Shown here one piece after another: positions 34,081-43,531 of a stretch of DNA of 64,000 nt (the stretch's first letter is position 1; each line of letters begins with the position of its first letter). The stretch comes from PWXP01 sp034005525 (GTDB taxonomy: Bacteria > Planctomycetota > Planctomycetia > Pirellulales > Thermoguttaceae): positions 1 through 64,000 of the forward strand of contig JAVEUP010000006.1 of assembly GCA_034005525.1 (NCBI GenBank). The letters are read 5' to 3'. The position numbers were made by a program, and so were the translations under genes. The notes beneath the pieces were generated by a model. It was given only the letters and a program-made list of their open reading frames with translations. It was not told the DNA's origin and ran no database searches.

Positions 34081-34437
34081 CGCTCCCCGCCGTACAGAAG
34101 CCCACGCGTTCATCGCGGGGGAGTATCACCTTCCGCCTTCCGTCACCCCCGCAGCCAAATCGAACTGCCCCGTTTGCCCGACCTCCACAACTGACCTCGA
34201 TCCCAATTGCATTGTTTCCCGATTACGGCGACGGCTCGCCGAGGACGCTTGAGCCCGCTTTGTGCAAGGGGTACACTGACGGCTTCCGCATGGAGATTGG
34301 ATTGCTGCCGATGTTCTTGGCAGTTGCTCGACCCCGCCTTCAAAGGCAACGACCAACTGAAGACCAACACTGTGCTGGAAATCAAGTCGCATAGAATCGA
34401 AGTCCGTACCGTTTAACAACACCGATCCTGGTTCAAC
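34081..34437. other. Intergenic region before the DUF3800 gene
   Basis: About 360 bases with no recognised gene, RNA, repeat or clear promoter. Confidence 0.4.
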
Positions 34438-35277
34438 ATGACCGAGTCGCCGCAGGGTTCCCGTATATGCCATTACTTCGTGGATGAAGCTGGAGACGGT
34501 GTGCTCTTCAATAGAGACAAGCAAATCATGGTGGGCCGCGAGGGATGCTCCCGTTGCTTCATTCTCGGCGTGTTGCAGGTGGGTGAGCCCGTGGTGCTCA
34601 ATGGGGCGATGGAAGCACTCCGGTCCCAGTTGCTGGCCGACCCCTACCTTGCAAAGCTGCCGTCGATGCTGGCGGAGCGTCGAAAGACGGCCGTCGCGTT
34701 CCATGCTAAGGACGACTGCGCCGAGGTCCGCCGGGAGGTATTTCGGCTGCTCATGCAGCACGACATGCACTTCTTCGCCGTCGTACGGCACAAACAGGCA
34801 ATCGTAGAAAAGGTCTTGCAGCACAACAAGACTCATCCTCGCTACCGATATCATCCCAACCAACTTTACGACCGCTGCGTGAGCCGGCTGTTCCGGGACC
34901 GGTTGCACAAAGAGGAAGGCTACGTCATCTGCTTCTCGCGGCGCGGCAATCGCCCGCGATCCCATGCGTTAGGAACAGCCATTGAGCAGGCGCGAAATCA
35001 TCTGCGCCGAATGTGGGGCATTACCGCAACCGCTCCGATTGAGATCATCGCGGCCAAGCCGAGCGAAGCCGCGGGCCTCCAGGCGGTGGATTACTTCCTC
35101 TGGGCGCTACAGCGACTATATGAGAGAGGCGAAGACCGTTACTGGGAGTACGTTAGCCCAAAGGTGAGCCTGGTGCATGATGTTGACGACACGCGCGAGA
35201 ACGGCTACCGCGCCTACTACACCAGAAACAACCCGCTTACAGCCCAAAGGCGCAAAAGAACAGAGCTGGGAATATGA
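34438..35277 (+). CDS. DUF3800-domain protein
   Basis: 279 residues. The diagnostic N-terminus YFVDEAGDG and the C-terminal GLQAVDYFLWALQRLYE are the two conserved blocks of DUF3800, a family with an RNase H-like fold frequently found in defence islands and mobile elements. The middle has conserved Asp and His residues (FHAKDDCAEV). The start ATG 34438 lacks a visible ribosome site. It stands alone between sugar-uptake genes and a barrel protein, without defence neighbours. Function is unproven; a metal-dependent nuclease is a reasonable guess. Confidence 0.85.
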   Translation: MTESPQGSRICHYFVDEAGDGVLFNRDKQIMVGREGCSRCFILGVLQVGEPVVLNGAMEALRSQLLADPYLAKLPSMLAERRKTAVAFHAKDDCAEVRREVFRLLMQHDMHFFAVVRHKQAIVEKVLQHNKTHPRYRYHPNQLYDRCVSRLFRDRLHKEEGYVICFSRRGNRPRSHALGTAIEQARNHLRRMWGITATAPIEIIAAKPSEAAGLQAVDYFLWALQRLYERGEDRYWEYVSPKVSLVHDVDDTRENGYRAYYTRNNPLTAQRRKRTELGI

Positions 35278-35797
35278 GGTCCCGCTTGCGCGCGACACAC
35301 GGCATGCAGCCGAATTTCGTTCCCAACTCCATTAGAATTATACCAAATGGCCCGGGGCGGGTCAATTCACCTCGAGAAATCCTACAGCTCCAGCCCGGAA
35401 GAGGGGGTGGCGCCGTGGCAGCTTGTGCCGAGGCGTGGGCGCCCCGCCACGGTGCCGTTGGAGAAGACATAGAGCCAATCCGCTTTGCACGCTCCGCTGC
35501 TCGGCCGCCCGTCGGTTCATCTACAAACTGCTGTACAAGCTGGACCCGTGCCGGCGTATGACCTGAAACTGATCAATCGCATCGAGGTCGACGGAACGTT
35601 TGACCAACCCGACTTCAAGAAGCCCTACATGGAGGTCCAATCGGCCAAGGTCACCAAGACCACCTGCAGGCTGGCCATCGACGTCGATTCCAGGGACGTG
35701 ACAAGTACGCAAGAGGTGTAGGCGTTGCCCACGGCACCGCATGTCCAGGCGTTGGAGTTCGGGCTGCGTCTTGGAATCGATGCGTTCTGGTAGCGCC
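35278..35797. other. Gap with weak coding signal only
   Basis: About 520 bases between DUF3800 and the barrel protein. A TTG-started + frame at 35485-35721 ends with a protein-like stretch (DLKLINRIEVDGTF) and may be a gene remnant. No ribosome site, and no match I recognise. Confidence 0.3.
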
Positions 35798-36850
35798 TTA
35801 CCAGTAGCTTTTCCCCGGGTTCCAGGGCCAGTAGGCGGTGCGCGGACCGCCGAAGCGGATTTCCAGGGCGCCGTTGATGGACAAGTTGTGGACCGGCTTC
35901 AGCCCGCCCCCGCCGGGAATGGAGAAACTGTCGGAACACTCGAAACGCAGGGCCAGCCAGTCGTTCCAGTGGTACTTGATGCCAAGGGCCAAAGGAAGCA
36001 CAAAGAAGGTTTTATCGTAGCTCACGAGAAAGATGTCGGTAAACGTCATGCGGGTGGCGCCGACACCTACGGAAAGATACGGCCGCCACCGCGCATCGCC
36101 CCAAGGGTAGTGCATCACGCTGATCGCCCACTGGTACAGGTCCAGGTCGCGATAGACGCCGATCAGGCGGTTAATCTCCGGATCGTCGGGGTCCATCCCC
36201 TCGTCGATGTACCACTGCCGCCGTTCCTCCTTGGCGCGAGCCGAGTCCCACAAACCGATCTCGGCGTAGGTGAACTGCATATCGAGGCCCCAGTAGTAGT
36301 TCTGGTCCCAGCCGAATCGGAATCCCGTGGAGTAGCCGTTACTAATCCCCAGCCAATTGTCAATCAAGGGGCTGCCAATCATCGCCCCCATAAACCAGCC
36401 GGCATTGAATGGCCGGTAGAGCCAGCTTTCGCTGGTCAGCGGCTGGCCCAGCCCGCGATGCCGCCCTTGCGGCGTACCGTACAGGGCGCGCAAATGCTGG
36501 CGCAGCGGCTGCCGGGCAAAAAGCCCGGAGCGAAGCGGCCCGCAGCAAGGATCCTCCCATGCGTCTTCCCCCATGACTACGTACTCACCCGCAACCGGGC
36601 CGGCGGGCATCTGCTCAAAACGCAGATCGGGGGCGTAGTGATCTTCTGGCGGAATCGTGTCGTCGGCGGGCGTCTGAAAGACCCGCGAACGCTGCCCGTT
36701 GCCGGATGGATAGCTGTCTTCGACGCTTGCTCCATCGCCCGGTAACCCGGACACCGCAGGCGAATCGCCGCCGGACGCGCAATCGTGGTGCCAGCCGATC
36801 CAGCAAACCAGCGCCAGGAAGAGCACGGAAAAACGACTGACCGGGACCAT
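35798..36850 (-). CDS. Probable outer-membrane beta-barrel protein
   Basis: 350 residues. Signal peptide MVPVSRFSVLFLALVCWIGW, then a ~90-residue linker, then alternating aromatic strands such as TGFRFGWDQNYYWGLDMQF and PYLSVGVGATRMTF with the C-terminal WPWNPGKSYW. The strand pattern and C-terminal aromatic residues fit an outer-membrane barrel. ATG 36850 gives the signal; an upstream start at 36910 is possible. The next gene upstream in the genome is a Gfo/Idh oxidoreductase. No specific family recognised. Confidence 0.65.
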   Translation of the reverse strand: MVPVSRFSVLFLALVCWIGWHHDCASGGDSPAVSGLPGDGASVEDSYPSGNGQRSRVFQTPADDTIPPEDHYAPDLRFEQMPAGPVAGEYVVMGEDAWEDPCCGPLRSGLFARQPLRQHLRALYGTPQGRHRGLGQPLTSESWLYRPFNAGWFMGAMIGSPLIDNWLGISNGYSTGFRFGWDQNYYWGLDMQFTYAEIGLWDSARAKEERRQWYIDEGMDPDDPEINRLIGVYRDLDLYQWAISVMHYPWGDARWRPYLSVGVGATRMTFTDIFLVSYDKTFFVLPLALGIKYHWNDWLALRFECSDSFSIPGGGGLKPVHNLSINGALEIRFGGPRTAYWPWNPGKSYW

Positions 36851-36968
36851 ACGGTGGGATGCGTCCTCGCAGAGCCGAAGTACCAGACTGGGAAACGGTA
36901 CTGTACGCAAAGGGCAGCGATTGAAAAGGATGAGGGCTCATCCGTTTCCAGGTGCAGAATTGTCTGAC

Positions 36969-37015
36969 GCGTGGGTGAACCCGGATGCTGAGACATCCGG
37001 AACCACCCACCCTAC
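36969..37015. repeat. Family-C repeat, partial copy (right end)
   Basis: Carries GCGTGGGTGAACCCGG on the left, the hairpin CCGGATG...CATCCGG, and the conserved right end CCGGAACCACCCACCCTAC. Confidence 0.85.
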
Positions 37016-37283
37016 GTCCGTGCACCCAGAAATGGAAGAACCAGGATGAGTCTACGCCACGGAAGCCGGCGCGGGCGGATTATGACGTCGCCTTCCCGCC
37101 ATGTCAACGCCATTATATGCGTATTGTGGGGGGTATGCATACACCACGCGGGGATGCCAGGAGCGACTACAGGCCGGAGGAACCCGCTTTTGCAACCTTA
37201 CAGTTGCATAGACTCGGGCGAGCGGGGGCCGTCAGGCCCTGTCTTTGCGAAACATCACGCAGTCGTGAGCCTATGGCTGCGAG
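37016..37283. other. Intergenic region with a single family-B repeat arm
   Basis: 37218-37248 resembles the 24410-24441 arm (GCGAGCGGGGGCCGT shared). Nothing else recognised. Confidence 0.5.
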
Positions 37284-38384
37284 CTACGCTGGCAGATTGC
37301 CGACGCCTGTCTTGCGGCTCTTCAGCACGGGATCGGCCTTCAGGGGCAGTTCGACTGCGCGCCCGGTTTCCGCGGCCTTGTAGACCCCGAGGATGATCTC
37401 AACAGAACGGCGGCCCTCCGGCCCGTCGATCATCGGAGCGCGGCCTTTGCGAATGGCGTCGAGGACGTCGGCGAACTGCCGGGCGTGGCCATGGTGGCCG
37501 ATAGCGGCCGGGTCGGCGGCGCCGCCACCGCCGCTTCGCTTGCCTTGCATCGCCTCGTGAATCTTCTCATCGACCTTTCGCTTCTTGGCGAACTCCCATA
37601 CCTTGATATCCTCTTCTTCCATCATGGCCGATCCGGCATCCCCGTGAACCTCGATTCGTTTGAGGAATCCAGGATAGATGGCCGTGCTGGCTTCGAGCAC
37701 ACCCATGGCCCCGTTTTCGTATTGGAGCGTTGCCATGACGGTATCCTCGACCTCGATCCGCTCGTGGGCGAGCAGGCCAAACTGGGCGCGAATCTCCCGC
37801 ACGGGACCCATGAGCCAGTAGATGAGATCGACGCTATGGATGGCCTGGTTCATCAGTGCGCCGCCGCCGTCGAGTTGCCAGGTGCCGCGCCATGCGCCGC
37901 CGTCGTAATACTGCTGCGTGCGGTACCACTTCACGAAGGCGTCGCCGACGACAAGCCGCCCGAACCGGCCCTGGTCGATTGCGCGCTTGATTTCCTGGCA
38001 CGATTGATGGAACCGCGACGGGAAAATGGTTGACAGGACAACGCCTGCCTTCTTGCACGCATCGATGATGGCGTCGCACCGGCGAAGGGTGATTTCCAGC
38101 GGCTTTTCGACGATCACGTGCTTGCCGGCCTTGGCCGCGGCCACCGCAGGCTCCATGTGGGCGCCGCTGGGCGTGGCAATGGTAACCACGTCGATGCGGG
38201 GATCGGCCAGCATTTCGTCAAGATCGTAATACGGCGTGCAGCCGAACGCCTCAGACAGCTTATCTGCAGCAGGCCGAACGGTGTCGAAGCCGGCGATCAG
38301 CTTCGCCCCCCGGCAGTCGTTGATTGCGCGTGCGTGAAAATGCGAGATCATCCCGCATCCGACAATTCCAAAACCGATTGGCAT
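37284..38384 (-). CDS. Gfo/Idh/MocA-family oxidoreductase
   Basis: 366 residues, cytoplasmic (no signal). NAD-binding GIVGCGMISHFHARAI, then VIVEKPLEI (EKP motif), then the substrate domain with GGGALMNQAIHSVDLIYWL, whose His lies in the usual active-site place. The ATG at 38384 has GGAG in AGAAGAGGAG. It follows the fusion gene on the same strand (gap 99 bases) and begins the long minus-strand catabolic cluster. Substrate unknown, likely a sugar or inositol-type polyol. Confidence 0.9.
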   Translation of the reverse strand: MPIGFGIVGCGMISHFHARAINDCRGAKLIAGFDTVRPAADKLSEAFGCTPYYDLDEMLADPRIDVVTIATPSGAHMEPAVAAAKAGKHVIVEKPLEITLRRCDAIIDACKKAGVVLSTIFPSRFHQSCQEIKRAIDQGRFGRLVVGDAFVKWYRTQQYYDGGAWRGTWQLDGGGALMNQAIHSVDLIYWLMGPVREIRAQFGLLAHERIEVEDTVMATLQYENGAMGVLEASTAIYPGFLKRIEVHGDAGSAMMEEEDIKVWEFAKKRKVDEKIHEAMQGKRSGGGGAADPAAIGHHGHARQFADVLDAIRKGRAPMIDGPEGRRSVEIILGVYKAAETGRAVELPLKADPVLKSRKTGVGNLPA

Positions 38385-38483
38385 TTGTAGCTCCTCTTCT
38401 CTTATGGACAATCCCGAAACGGCCTACCAGTATCGCAAACGCTCCGGCGATTGCAAGCCCCCCGTATTCGGCAAGAGTTGGTC

Positions 38484-40808
38484 TTACGCCAGCCGCCCAA
38501 AGCCGCTGTGGGCGATGGGCCCGCGCAACTGGCTGGTAATGTCGTTTTGTCCGATGGCTCGGGCCAGCAGGGCAAAGACGTCGGAAACCGCCGCCTCGTA
38601 CCTATCGACCAACGCGTCGGTGTGCGCAAGGCAAGCGTACACCGCCGTGCCGGCCAGGAAATCGCGGTCGAGCATCATCTGCGTGAAGAGCGTCTTCAGT
38701 GCCGGGGCCTCCTCGTGTCGGAACTCGAAATGTGCGAGAGCGGGGAATGCTTCCGGGACTTCTACCGGCAGACCATGGCTTTGCGCGCATTGCCGCCAGA
38801 TCGCCTTCACCCGGTCGCCCACGTGGCGGCAATGGGCAGGCACGTCGGCGCGGGCCATCTTGTCGAGCGTCGCCAGCGCGGCGACCGGTCCAATGGCGTC
38901 CGTCCAGTAGGTGCTGCTGATGAACGACGCGTGCGCGCCGTCCATGGCGGCAGCCGTGCCCAGGATCGCCGCAATCGGATGACCGTTGCCCAGCGACTTG
39001 GCGAAGACGGCAATGTCGGGCGCAACGCCAAAGAGCAGATGTGCGCCGCCAAATGTGAACCGCCAGCCCGCCGTGACCTCGTCGAACACCAGCAGGGCGC
39101 CGACCTCGCGCGAGCGGCGGCGAATGTGTTCCAGGAAACCAGGTTCCGGGGCCACGCGACGGCACGGTTCCATGACCACGGCCGCCAACCGGTCGCCGTA
39201 TTCGGTAACGATCCGGTCGAACGCCTCCCGGTTGTTGTAGGCGAACGGGTGGCAGGTGCCGTGCAGTTCGCGCGGCACGCCCAGTGGTTGCAGGCCCGGC
39301 AGCAGGTGGCCGCGCAGCGCGTCGTTCTCGCCGAGATTGGCCGCCAGGTACCAGTCGTGCCAACCGTGATACCCGCAGACCGCCACGACCGAACGGTCGG
39401 TCGTGGCCCGCGCAATGCGCACCGCCACCGCCAGGGCCTCCCCGCCGGTCCGTGCAAATCGGACCTGATCGGCCCAAGGGTGGATCTTGCAAAGCCGGTC
39501 GGCAAGCGCGACCTCTTCCGGCGAGCTGAGGGTCGAGTACGCGCCCAGGTACAGCTGGCGCCGCACGGCACGCGTAACGTCCGGATCGCGGAACCCCAGC
39601 AGGCACGCGCCGATGCCATGCGTGCAGAAGTCGTAGTACTTCCGGCCGTCCAGGTCCCATATTTCGCAGCCGCGTGCCTCGCGGAAGTAGGCGGGCCACT
39701 GCTCTGGGGCGAGCATCTCAGGGCGTTTGCTCAACAACTGCGTGCCGCCGGGAATGCGTTGCCGGGCATGGCGGTACAGCGACTGGGTTTCGGCCGGAGG
39801 CTTTGAAGGGGTTTTCGGCGCGAGCCCCAGCACGCGGCTTGCATTGCCGGCGAAGATAGCTGCCAGGTCGTTGGCATCGAGCCCGATCTCTTTTGCGGCC
39901 GTCAACACCGCCCGCAGGCTTTCCAGTCCAACCGGCAACAGGCGGCACGGCGAGACTGCTTGGGGGTCGACCATGTCAGGCGTAATCCACAGAAACCCGT
40001 CGCCGGCGGTTACGCATCGGCCCCGTTGTTCGGAAATGGGGAAGTCGCTGCCCCAGAGCAGGCGGCGTGGACCGCACGCTTCCAGGATCGCTCTGAGCGG
40101 TTCCGGTTCGCATATGGCGGCCGTATCGAACCAAAGGTTTTCAAGGTCGTGCAACTGGTCGATGCCCGCCCGCGCGTTCGGTGCATGGAAGGCACGGCCT
40201 GCGTGCGCAAGGATCACCCGCGCACCGGGGAATGCCTCGCAGTGCTCTCGCAAATAGCCGATGTTTCCAGCATCGGCCATCGCCCCGGCCCGCACCAGGT
40301 GCAAGGTAACGATCAGGCCGCGGTCATTGGCCATCGGCCAGACCCACTCGGGTATGTAGCCTTCAGGTGTCGCGTCGTAAGTGGGACGACTTGATGCGTA
40401 GAGGTGGTAGGGTTTGAATCCGGCGAAGGCGTCTTCGTCCAGCAACGGTTCCACCTTTGCCGGCGACATGCCGGGAGCGACGATCGCCAGCGCCTTGGCG
40501 TTCTTGCAGTTGGCGGCTTCCGCGACGACCCAAGCATTCACCGCGTCGATACTCTCGGTCTGGACCTGCGGCACCGACAAGAACAATGCACCGGAAAGCC
40601 GCCCGACGCCCACCTGGCGTCCCACGTGTTTCCGCCACACGTCGGGCGTTACCTCGTCGGGTCCGGTCGCAAAGACACCCTCCGCGGAAACGTTCAGTGT
40701 CGCCTTTCGATAAAGGTGGGCATGAATATCGAAGATCACCGGCGGGAGCGCGGGCATGATTGATGCCGCCGCCTCATCCAACTCGTCGAACGACCAGTCG
40801 CCAATCAT
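38484..40808 (-). CDS. Fusion: amidohydrolase domain + class-III PLP aminotransferase
   Basis: 774 residues in one frame. Residues ~20-330 are an amidohydrolase-2 TIM barrel with a metal site DIHAH, a His in ILAHAG and the terminal LLWGSDFP. Residues ~350-740 are a class-III aminotransferase close to glutamate-1-semialdehyde aminomutase, with PLP Asp in LLVFDEVTAGWR and Lys604 in VFAKSLGNGHP. The ATG at 40808 has GGGAG upstream. I know of no standard fusion of this kind. It may hydrolyse a lactone or amide and then transaminate the product. Adjacent divergent symporter and Gfo/Idh genes suggest a sugar-acid pathway. Confidence 0.85.
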   Translation of the reverse strand: MIGDWSFDELDEAAASIMPALPPVIFDIHAHLYRKATLNVSAEGVFATGPDEVTPDVWRKHVGRQVGVGRLSGALFLSVPQVQTESIDAVNAWVVAEAANCKNAKALAIVAPGMSPAKVEPLLDEDAFAGFKPYHLYASSRPTYDATPEGYIPEWVWPMANDRGLIVTLHLVRAGAMADAGNIGYLREHCEAFPGARVILAHAGRAFHAPNARAGIDQLHDLENLWFDTAAICEPEPLRAILEACGPRRLLWGSDFPISEQRGRCVTAGDGFLWITPDMVDPQAVSPCRLLPVGLESLRAVLTAAKEIGLDANDLAAIFAGNASRVLGLAPKTPSKPPAETQSLYRHARQRIPGGTQLLSKRPEMLAPEQWPAYFREARGCEIWDLDGRKYYDFCTHGIGACLLGFRDPDVTRAVRRQLYLGAYSTLSSPEEVALADRLCKIHPWADQVRFARTGGEALAVAVRIARATTDRSVVAVCGYHGWHDWYLAANLGENDALRGHLLPGLQPLGVPRELHGTCHPFAYNNREAFDRIVTEYGDRLAAVVMEPCRRVAPEPGFLEHIRRRSREVGALLVFDEVTAGWRFTFGGAHLLFGVAPDIAVFAKSLGNGHPIAAILGTAAAMDGAHASFISSTYWTDAIGPVAALATLDKMARADVPAHCRHVGDRVKAIWRQCAQSHGLPVEVPEAFPALAHFEFRHEEAPALKTLFTQMMLDRDFLAGTAVYACLAHTDALVDRYEAAVSDVFALLARAIGQNDITSQLRGPIAHSGFGRLA

Positions 40809-40844
40809 GAACGCATTCTCCCGGGTTCTCCGCACACCAAGTTA

Positions 40845-40873
40845 TAGACACTCGCCTCGCTCTGTGCTAGACT
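40845..40873 (+). promoter_or_regulatory. Candidate promoter of the second symporter gene
   Basis: TAGACA (40845-40850), 17-bp spacer, TAGACT (40868-40873) with TGC before it; 43 bases to the ATG at 40916, in the divergent 107-base gap. Confidence 0.55.
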
Positions 40874-40915
40874 CGTTTCTCGTTGTCGAAGCCGCTGACT
40901 CAGGAAACCGCAACG

Positions 40916-42412
40916 ATGCATATTCTGGATTGGGCCGTACTCACGCTTTACGCCGTCGGCATGTTGGCTGCCGGATGGTATTACTCGCGCCGCACGGCGA
41001 CCACCGACGATTTCCTTCTTGGCGGCCGAAACATGTCGCCTTGGATGGTCGGCTTGTCGTTGTTTGCAACACTGCTCAGCACGCTTACCTATCTTGCCAT
41101 TCCGGGCGAAATGATCCAATTCGGGCCCATGGTGTTGTCCCAACTTGTCGCAATCCCGTTCATCTGCCTCGTGGTAGGCTGGCTGCTGATTCCTCTGATT
41201 ATGCGACAGCGGGTTACCAGCGCCTACGAGATACTGGAGATGCGATTCGGCCTCGGGGTCCGCATGTTGGGCTCTTGCCTATTCCTTTCATTGCGATTGT
41301 TTTGGATGTCGCTGGTGATTTATGCCACGGCCAGCAAGGTGCTAGTCCCGATTCTGCAACTCGACCCTTCTGCCGTTCGCTGGGTTTGTGTTACTTTGGG
41401 ACTGCTGACGGTGGCGTATACCTCGATGGGCGGGCTGCGCGCGGTGGTGTTGACGGACGTGGTGCAAACATTCATTCTGTTCGGTGGCGCCGCATTGGTG
41501 CTGATTCTGATTGCCGTTGATCTGGGCGGGGTGGGAGCTTGGTGGCCCCGCGAGTGGCCCTCGCACTGGCAGCGGCCGGTCTTCTGGATTGAGCCAAATG
41601 TGCGGTTCACCTTCGCTGGCGGGTTCCTTTCCTACTTCACCTGGTACGTCTGTACTGCCGGCTCCGATCAGATGGCCGTCCAGCGATACCTGGCCACTCG
41701 TGATGCACCCGCTGCGCGGCGTATGTTCAACATATCGCTTCTGTCGAATGTGATTCTGATGCCGTTTCTGGCTGTGGTTGGGCTGGCCCTCATGGCTTAC
41801 TTCCTTGCTCGGCCGGACATGCTGCCCGCGGGCCAAACAGTTTGGGAAAGCGATGAACTCCTGCCCGTCTTCATTATGCGTGGGCTGCCGGTTGGTATTA
41901 GCGGACTGATCATCGCCGCCCTGTTGGCCGCGGCCATGTCGAGCCTTTCGTCCGGGTTGAACTCGGTATGCTCCGTGGTTACCTCCGACTTCATTGACCG
42001 CTTTCACAAACGAAAAGACACCGAGAGGAGCCACGTGCGGTTGGCAAAATACATGTCGCTAGCAATCGGCATCGTCGTAGTCGTGCTAAGTACATTGTTC
42101 GTCCATATTAAGAGTGAGAACCTTCTGGAAATGTGCTATAAAGTCGCCAACCTGTTGACTGTGCCACTATTCATGCTTTTCTTCATGGCCATGTTCATTC
42201 CGTGGGCCACGGCGCCGGGTACCTGGGCTGGCACGGTCGTAAGTCTGCTCGTGGTCGTCGCCATCGCCTATCAAAAAGAGCTTGAACTTGACTTCATGAA
42301 GAACCTAGGGGTTAGTTTCGTCTGGATGATGCCTGCCTCTTTCGTTAGTGGAGCAATGACCGGCATGTTGGTCAGTCTTCTTCCTTTCCGGCGCCGGCCG
42401 ATGCTGGCGTGA
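40916..42412 (+). CDS. Sodium:solute symporter family transporter
   Basis: 498 residues, SSS family with about 13 helices. DFLLGGRNMSPWMVGLSLFA is the conserved second-helix region, SSLSSGLNSVCSVVTSDF the later Na+/substrate helix. The ATG at 40916 has AGGA upstream. It is the only + strand gene in the 37-58 kb cluster and is divergent from the fusion gene, so one regulatory region may control both. It likely imports the sugar-acid substrate of the cluster. Confidence 0.9.
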   Translation: MHILDWAVLTLYAVGMLAAGWYYSRRTATTDDFLLGGRNMSPWMVGLSLFATLLSTLTYLAIPGEMIQFGPMVLSQLVAIPFICLVVGWLLIPLIMRQRVTSAYEILEMRFGLGVRMLGSCLFLSLRLFWMSLVIYATASKVLVPILQLDPSAVRWVCVTLGLLTVAYTSMGGLRAVVLTDVVQTFILFGGAALVLILIAVDLGGVGAWWPREWPSHWQRPVFWIEPNVRFTFAGGFLSYFTWYVCTAGSDQMAVQRYLATRDAPAARRMFNISLLSNVILMPFLAVVGLALMAYFLARPDMLPAGQTVWESDELLPVFIMRGLPVGISGLIIAALLAAAMSSLSSGLNSVCSVVTSDFIDRFHKRKDTERSHVRLAKYMSLAIGIVVVVLSTLFVHIKSENLLEMCYKVANLLTVPLFMLFFMAMFIPWATAPGTWAGTVVSLLVVVAIAYQKELELDFMKNLGVSFVWMMPASFVSGAMTGMLVSLLPFRRRPMLA

Positions 42413-42424
42413 CGCTGTGGACAG

Positions 42425-42599
42425 GTAGGGTGGGTGGTTCCGGCTGTCCGTGTCGTGCCGGTTGACGTCCGCGCACAATGGGGTTTCCGGCGGGGAGCCG
42501 GCTCACTATGGCATACAGCCGGGTTCACCCACGCGGGCAATCCGGGGCAAACGCGTGGGTAAACCCGGATGCTGAGACATCCGGAACCACCCACCCTAC
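42425..42599. repeat. Family-C repeat, full-length copy with 19-bp terminal inverted repeats
   Basis: 175 bp; left end GTAGGGTGGGTGGTTCCGG, right end its exact reverse complement. Fills the gap between the converging symporter and aldo/keto reductase genes. Inside are two related GCGTGGGT sub-blocks. Confidence 0.9.
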
Positions 42600-42603
42600 G
42601 CTC

Positions 42604-43530
42604 TCATGTGTTCCACATTTTCGGTGTGATGACTGCTTCGGGCAAATCGATGGGTACGGTGTCGATGGCCGCGACGAGGTCGGCGTTCAGCGGCCCGCGG
42701 CTTGCCATGTCGATGTTCGCGCGAACCTGCGCGGGCGTTTCCGCGCCCACGACAACGCATGAAACGCCTTCGTGACCCAAGACGTACCGCAGGGCCAGTT
42801 CAGCCAGACTTATGCCCGCGTCTGCCGCCAGGGCCGCCAAACGGCGCCGGGCCGGCACAACCGCCTGCAAGGCTGAAGGAACCGACTCCTCGGGCATCAG
42901 CAGCAGTCCCTGCACGTAGACGCTTCGCACGAACACCGCCGCGCCGCGCGCGGCCGCCGCGCGAAAGACGCCGCCGTGCTGGTGGCGCCGGTCCAGCACG
43001 CTGCCGGGTAACTGCACGGCGGCCACGCCTTCGTTTGCCAGCAGGCGATTGGCGGCCGCGGGCTGGTGGTCGCAGGAGACGCCGGCATAGCGCAGCCACC
43101 CTCGATGCTTCAAGTCCTCCAGCACGTCGATGTACTCGGCATCGGCCTCGCGATGGAAGAGGACAACCGGCAAGCAGTCGATTCCGAGCCGCCGTCGCGA
43201 TTCCGCGACCGAGTGCTCGATGGCGCGAATCGCCTGCCCGCGGTCAGCCGACTCTGCGTCGTTGAGTGCCCGCACCTTGGTAACCACCGTGGCGCTTTCA
43301 ACCAGCCCCAATTCTTGGAGCGCCCGGCCCAGCACGGCTTCGCTATCGCCGTACGCAGCCGCCGTATCGAAACAGTTCACACCGCCCTCGGCAGCGGCAG
43401 CAATTAGGTGAACAGCCTGGCGGAAATCGGGCTGTCCGACGGCATTGGCAACGCCGTACGGCATGCCCAATTGCGCCGTGCCGAGCATTAGACGGGACAG
43501 TCCGTATTCCTTCCACCTGCAGGTTTGCAT
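42604..43530 (-). CDS. Aldo/keto reductase
   Basis: 308 residues, TIM-barrel NADP oxidoreductase. LMLGTAQLGMPYGVAN, the FDTAAAYGDSEAVLG block with the active-site Asp and Tyr, Lys in VTKVRAL and His in LFHREADAEY complete the catalytic tetrad. The start at 43530 lies right behind the SDR stop (TGAAATG), so translation is probably coupled. Related enzymes oxidise L-fucose or D-threo-aldoses or serve in nonulosonic-acid loci; the direction here is unknown. Confidence 0.88.
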   Translation of the reverse strand: MQTCRWKEYGLSRLMLGTAQLGMPYGVANAVGQPDFRQAVHLIAAAAEGGVNCFDTAAAYGDSEAVLGRALQELGLVESATVVTKVRALNDAESADRGQAIRAIEHSVAESRRRLGIDCLPVVLFHREADAEYIDVLEDLKHRGWLRYAGVSCDHQPAAANRLLANEGVAAVQLPGSVLDRRHQHGGVFRAAAARGAAVFVRSVYVQGLLLMPEESVPSALQAVVPARRRLAALAADAGISLAELALRYVLGHEGVSCVVVGAETPAQVRANIDMASRGPLNADLVAAIDTVPIDLPEAVITPKMWNT

Positions 43531-43531
43531 T

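Noticed and set aside
34438..35277. Prophage or defence island around DUF3800
   Set aside because: Neighbours are sugar-uptake genes and a barrel protein; no integrase, phage or restriction genes are present.
35485..35721. A 78-codon frame between DUF3800 and the barrel gene
   Set aside because: TTG start without ribosome site; only the second half looks protein-like, so it is noted as a weak remnant and not called.
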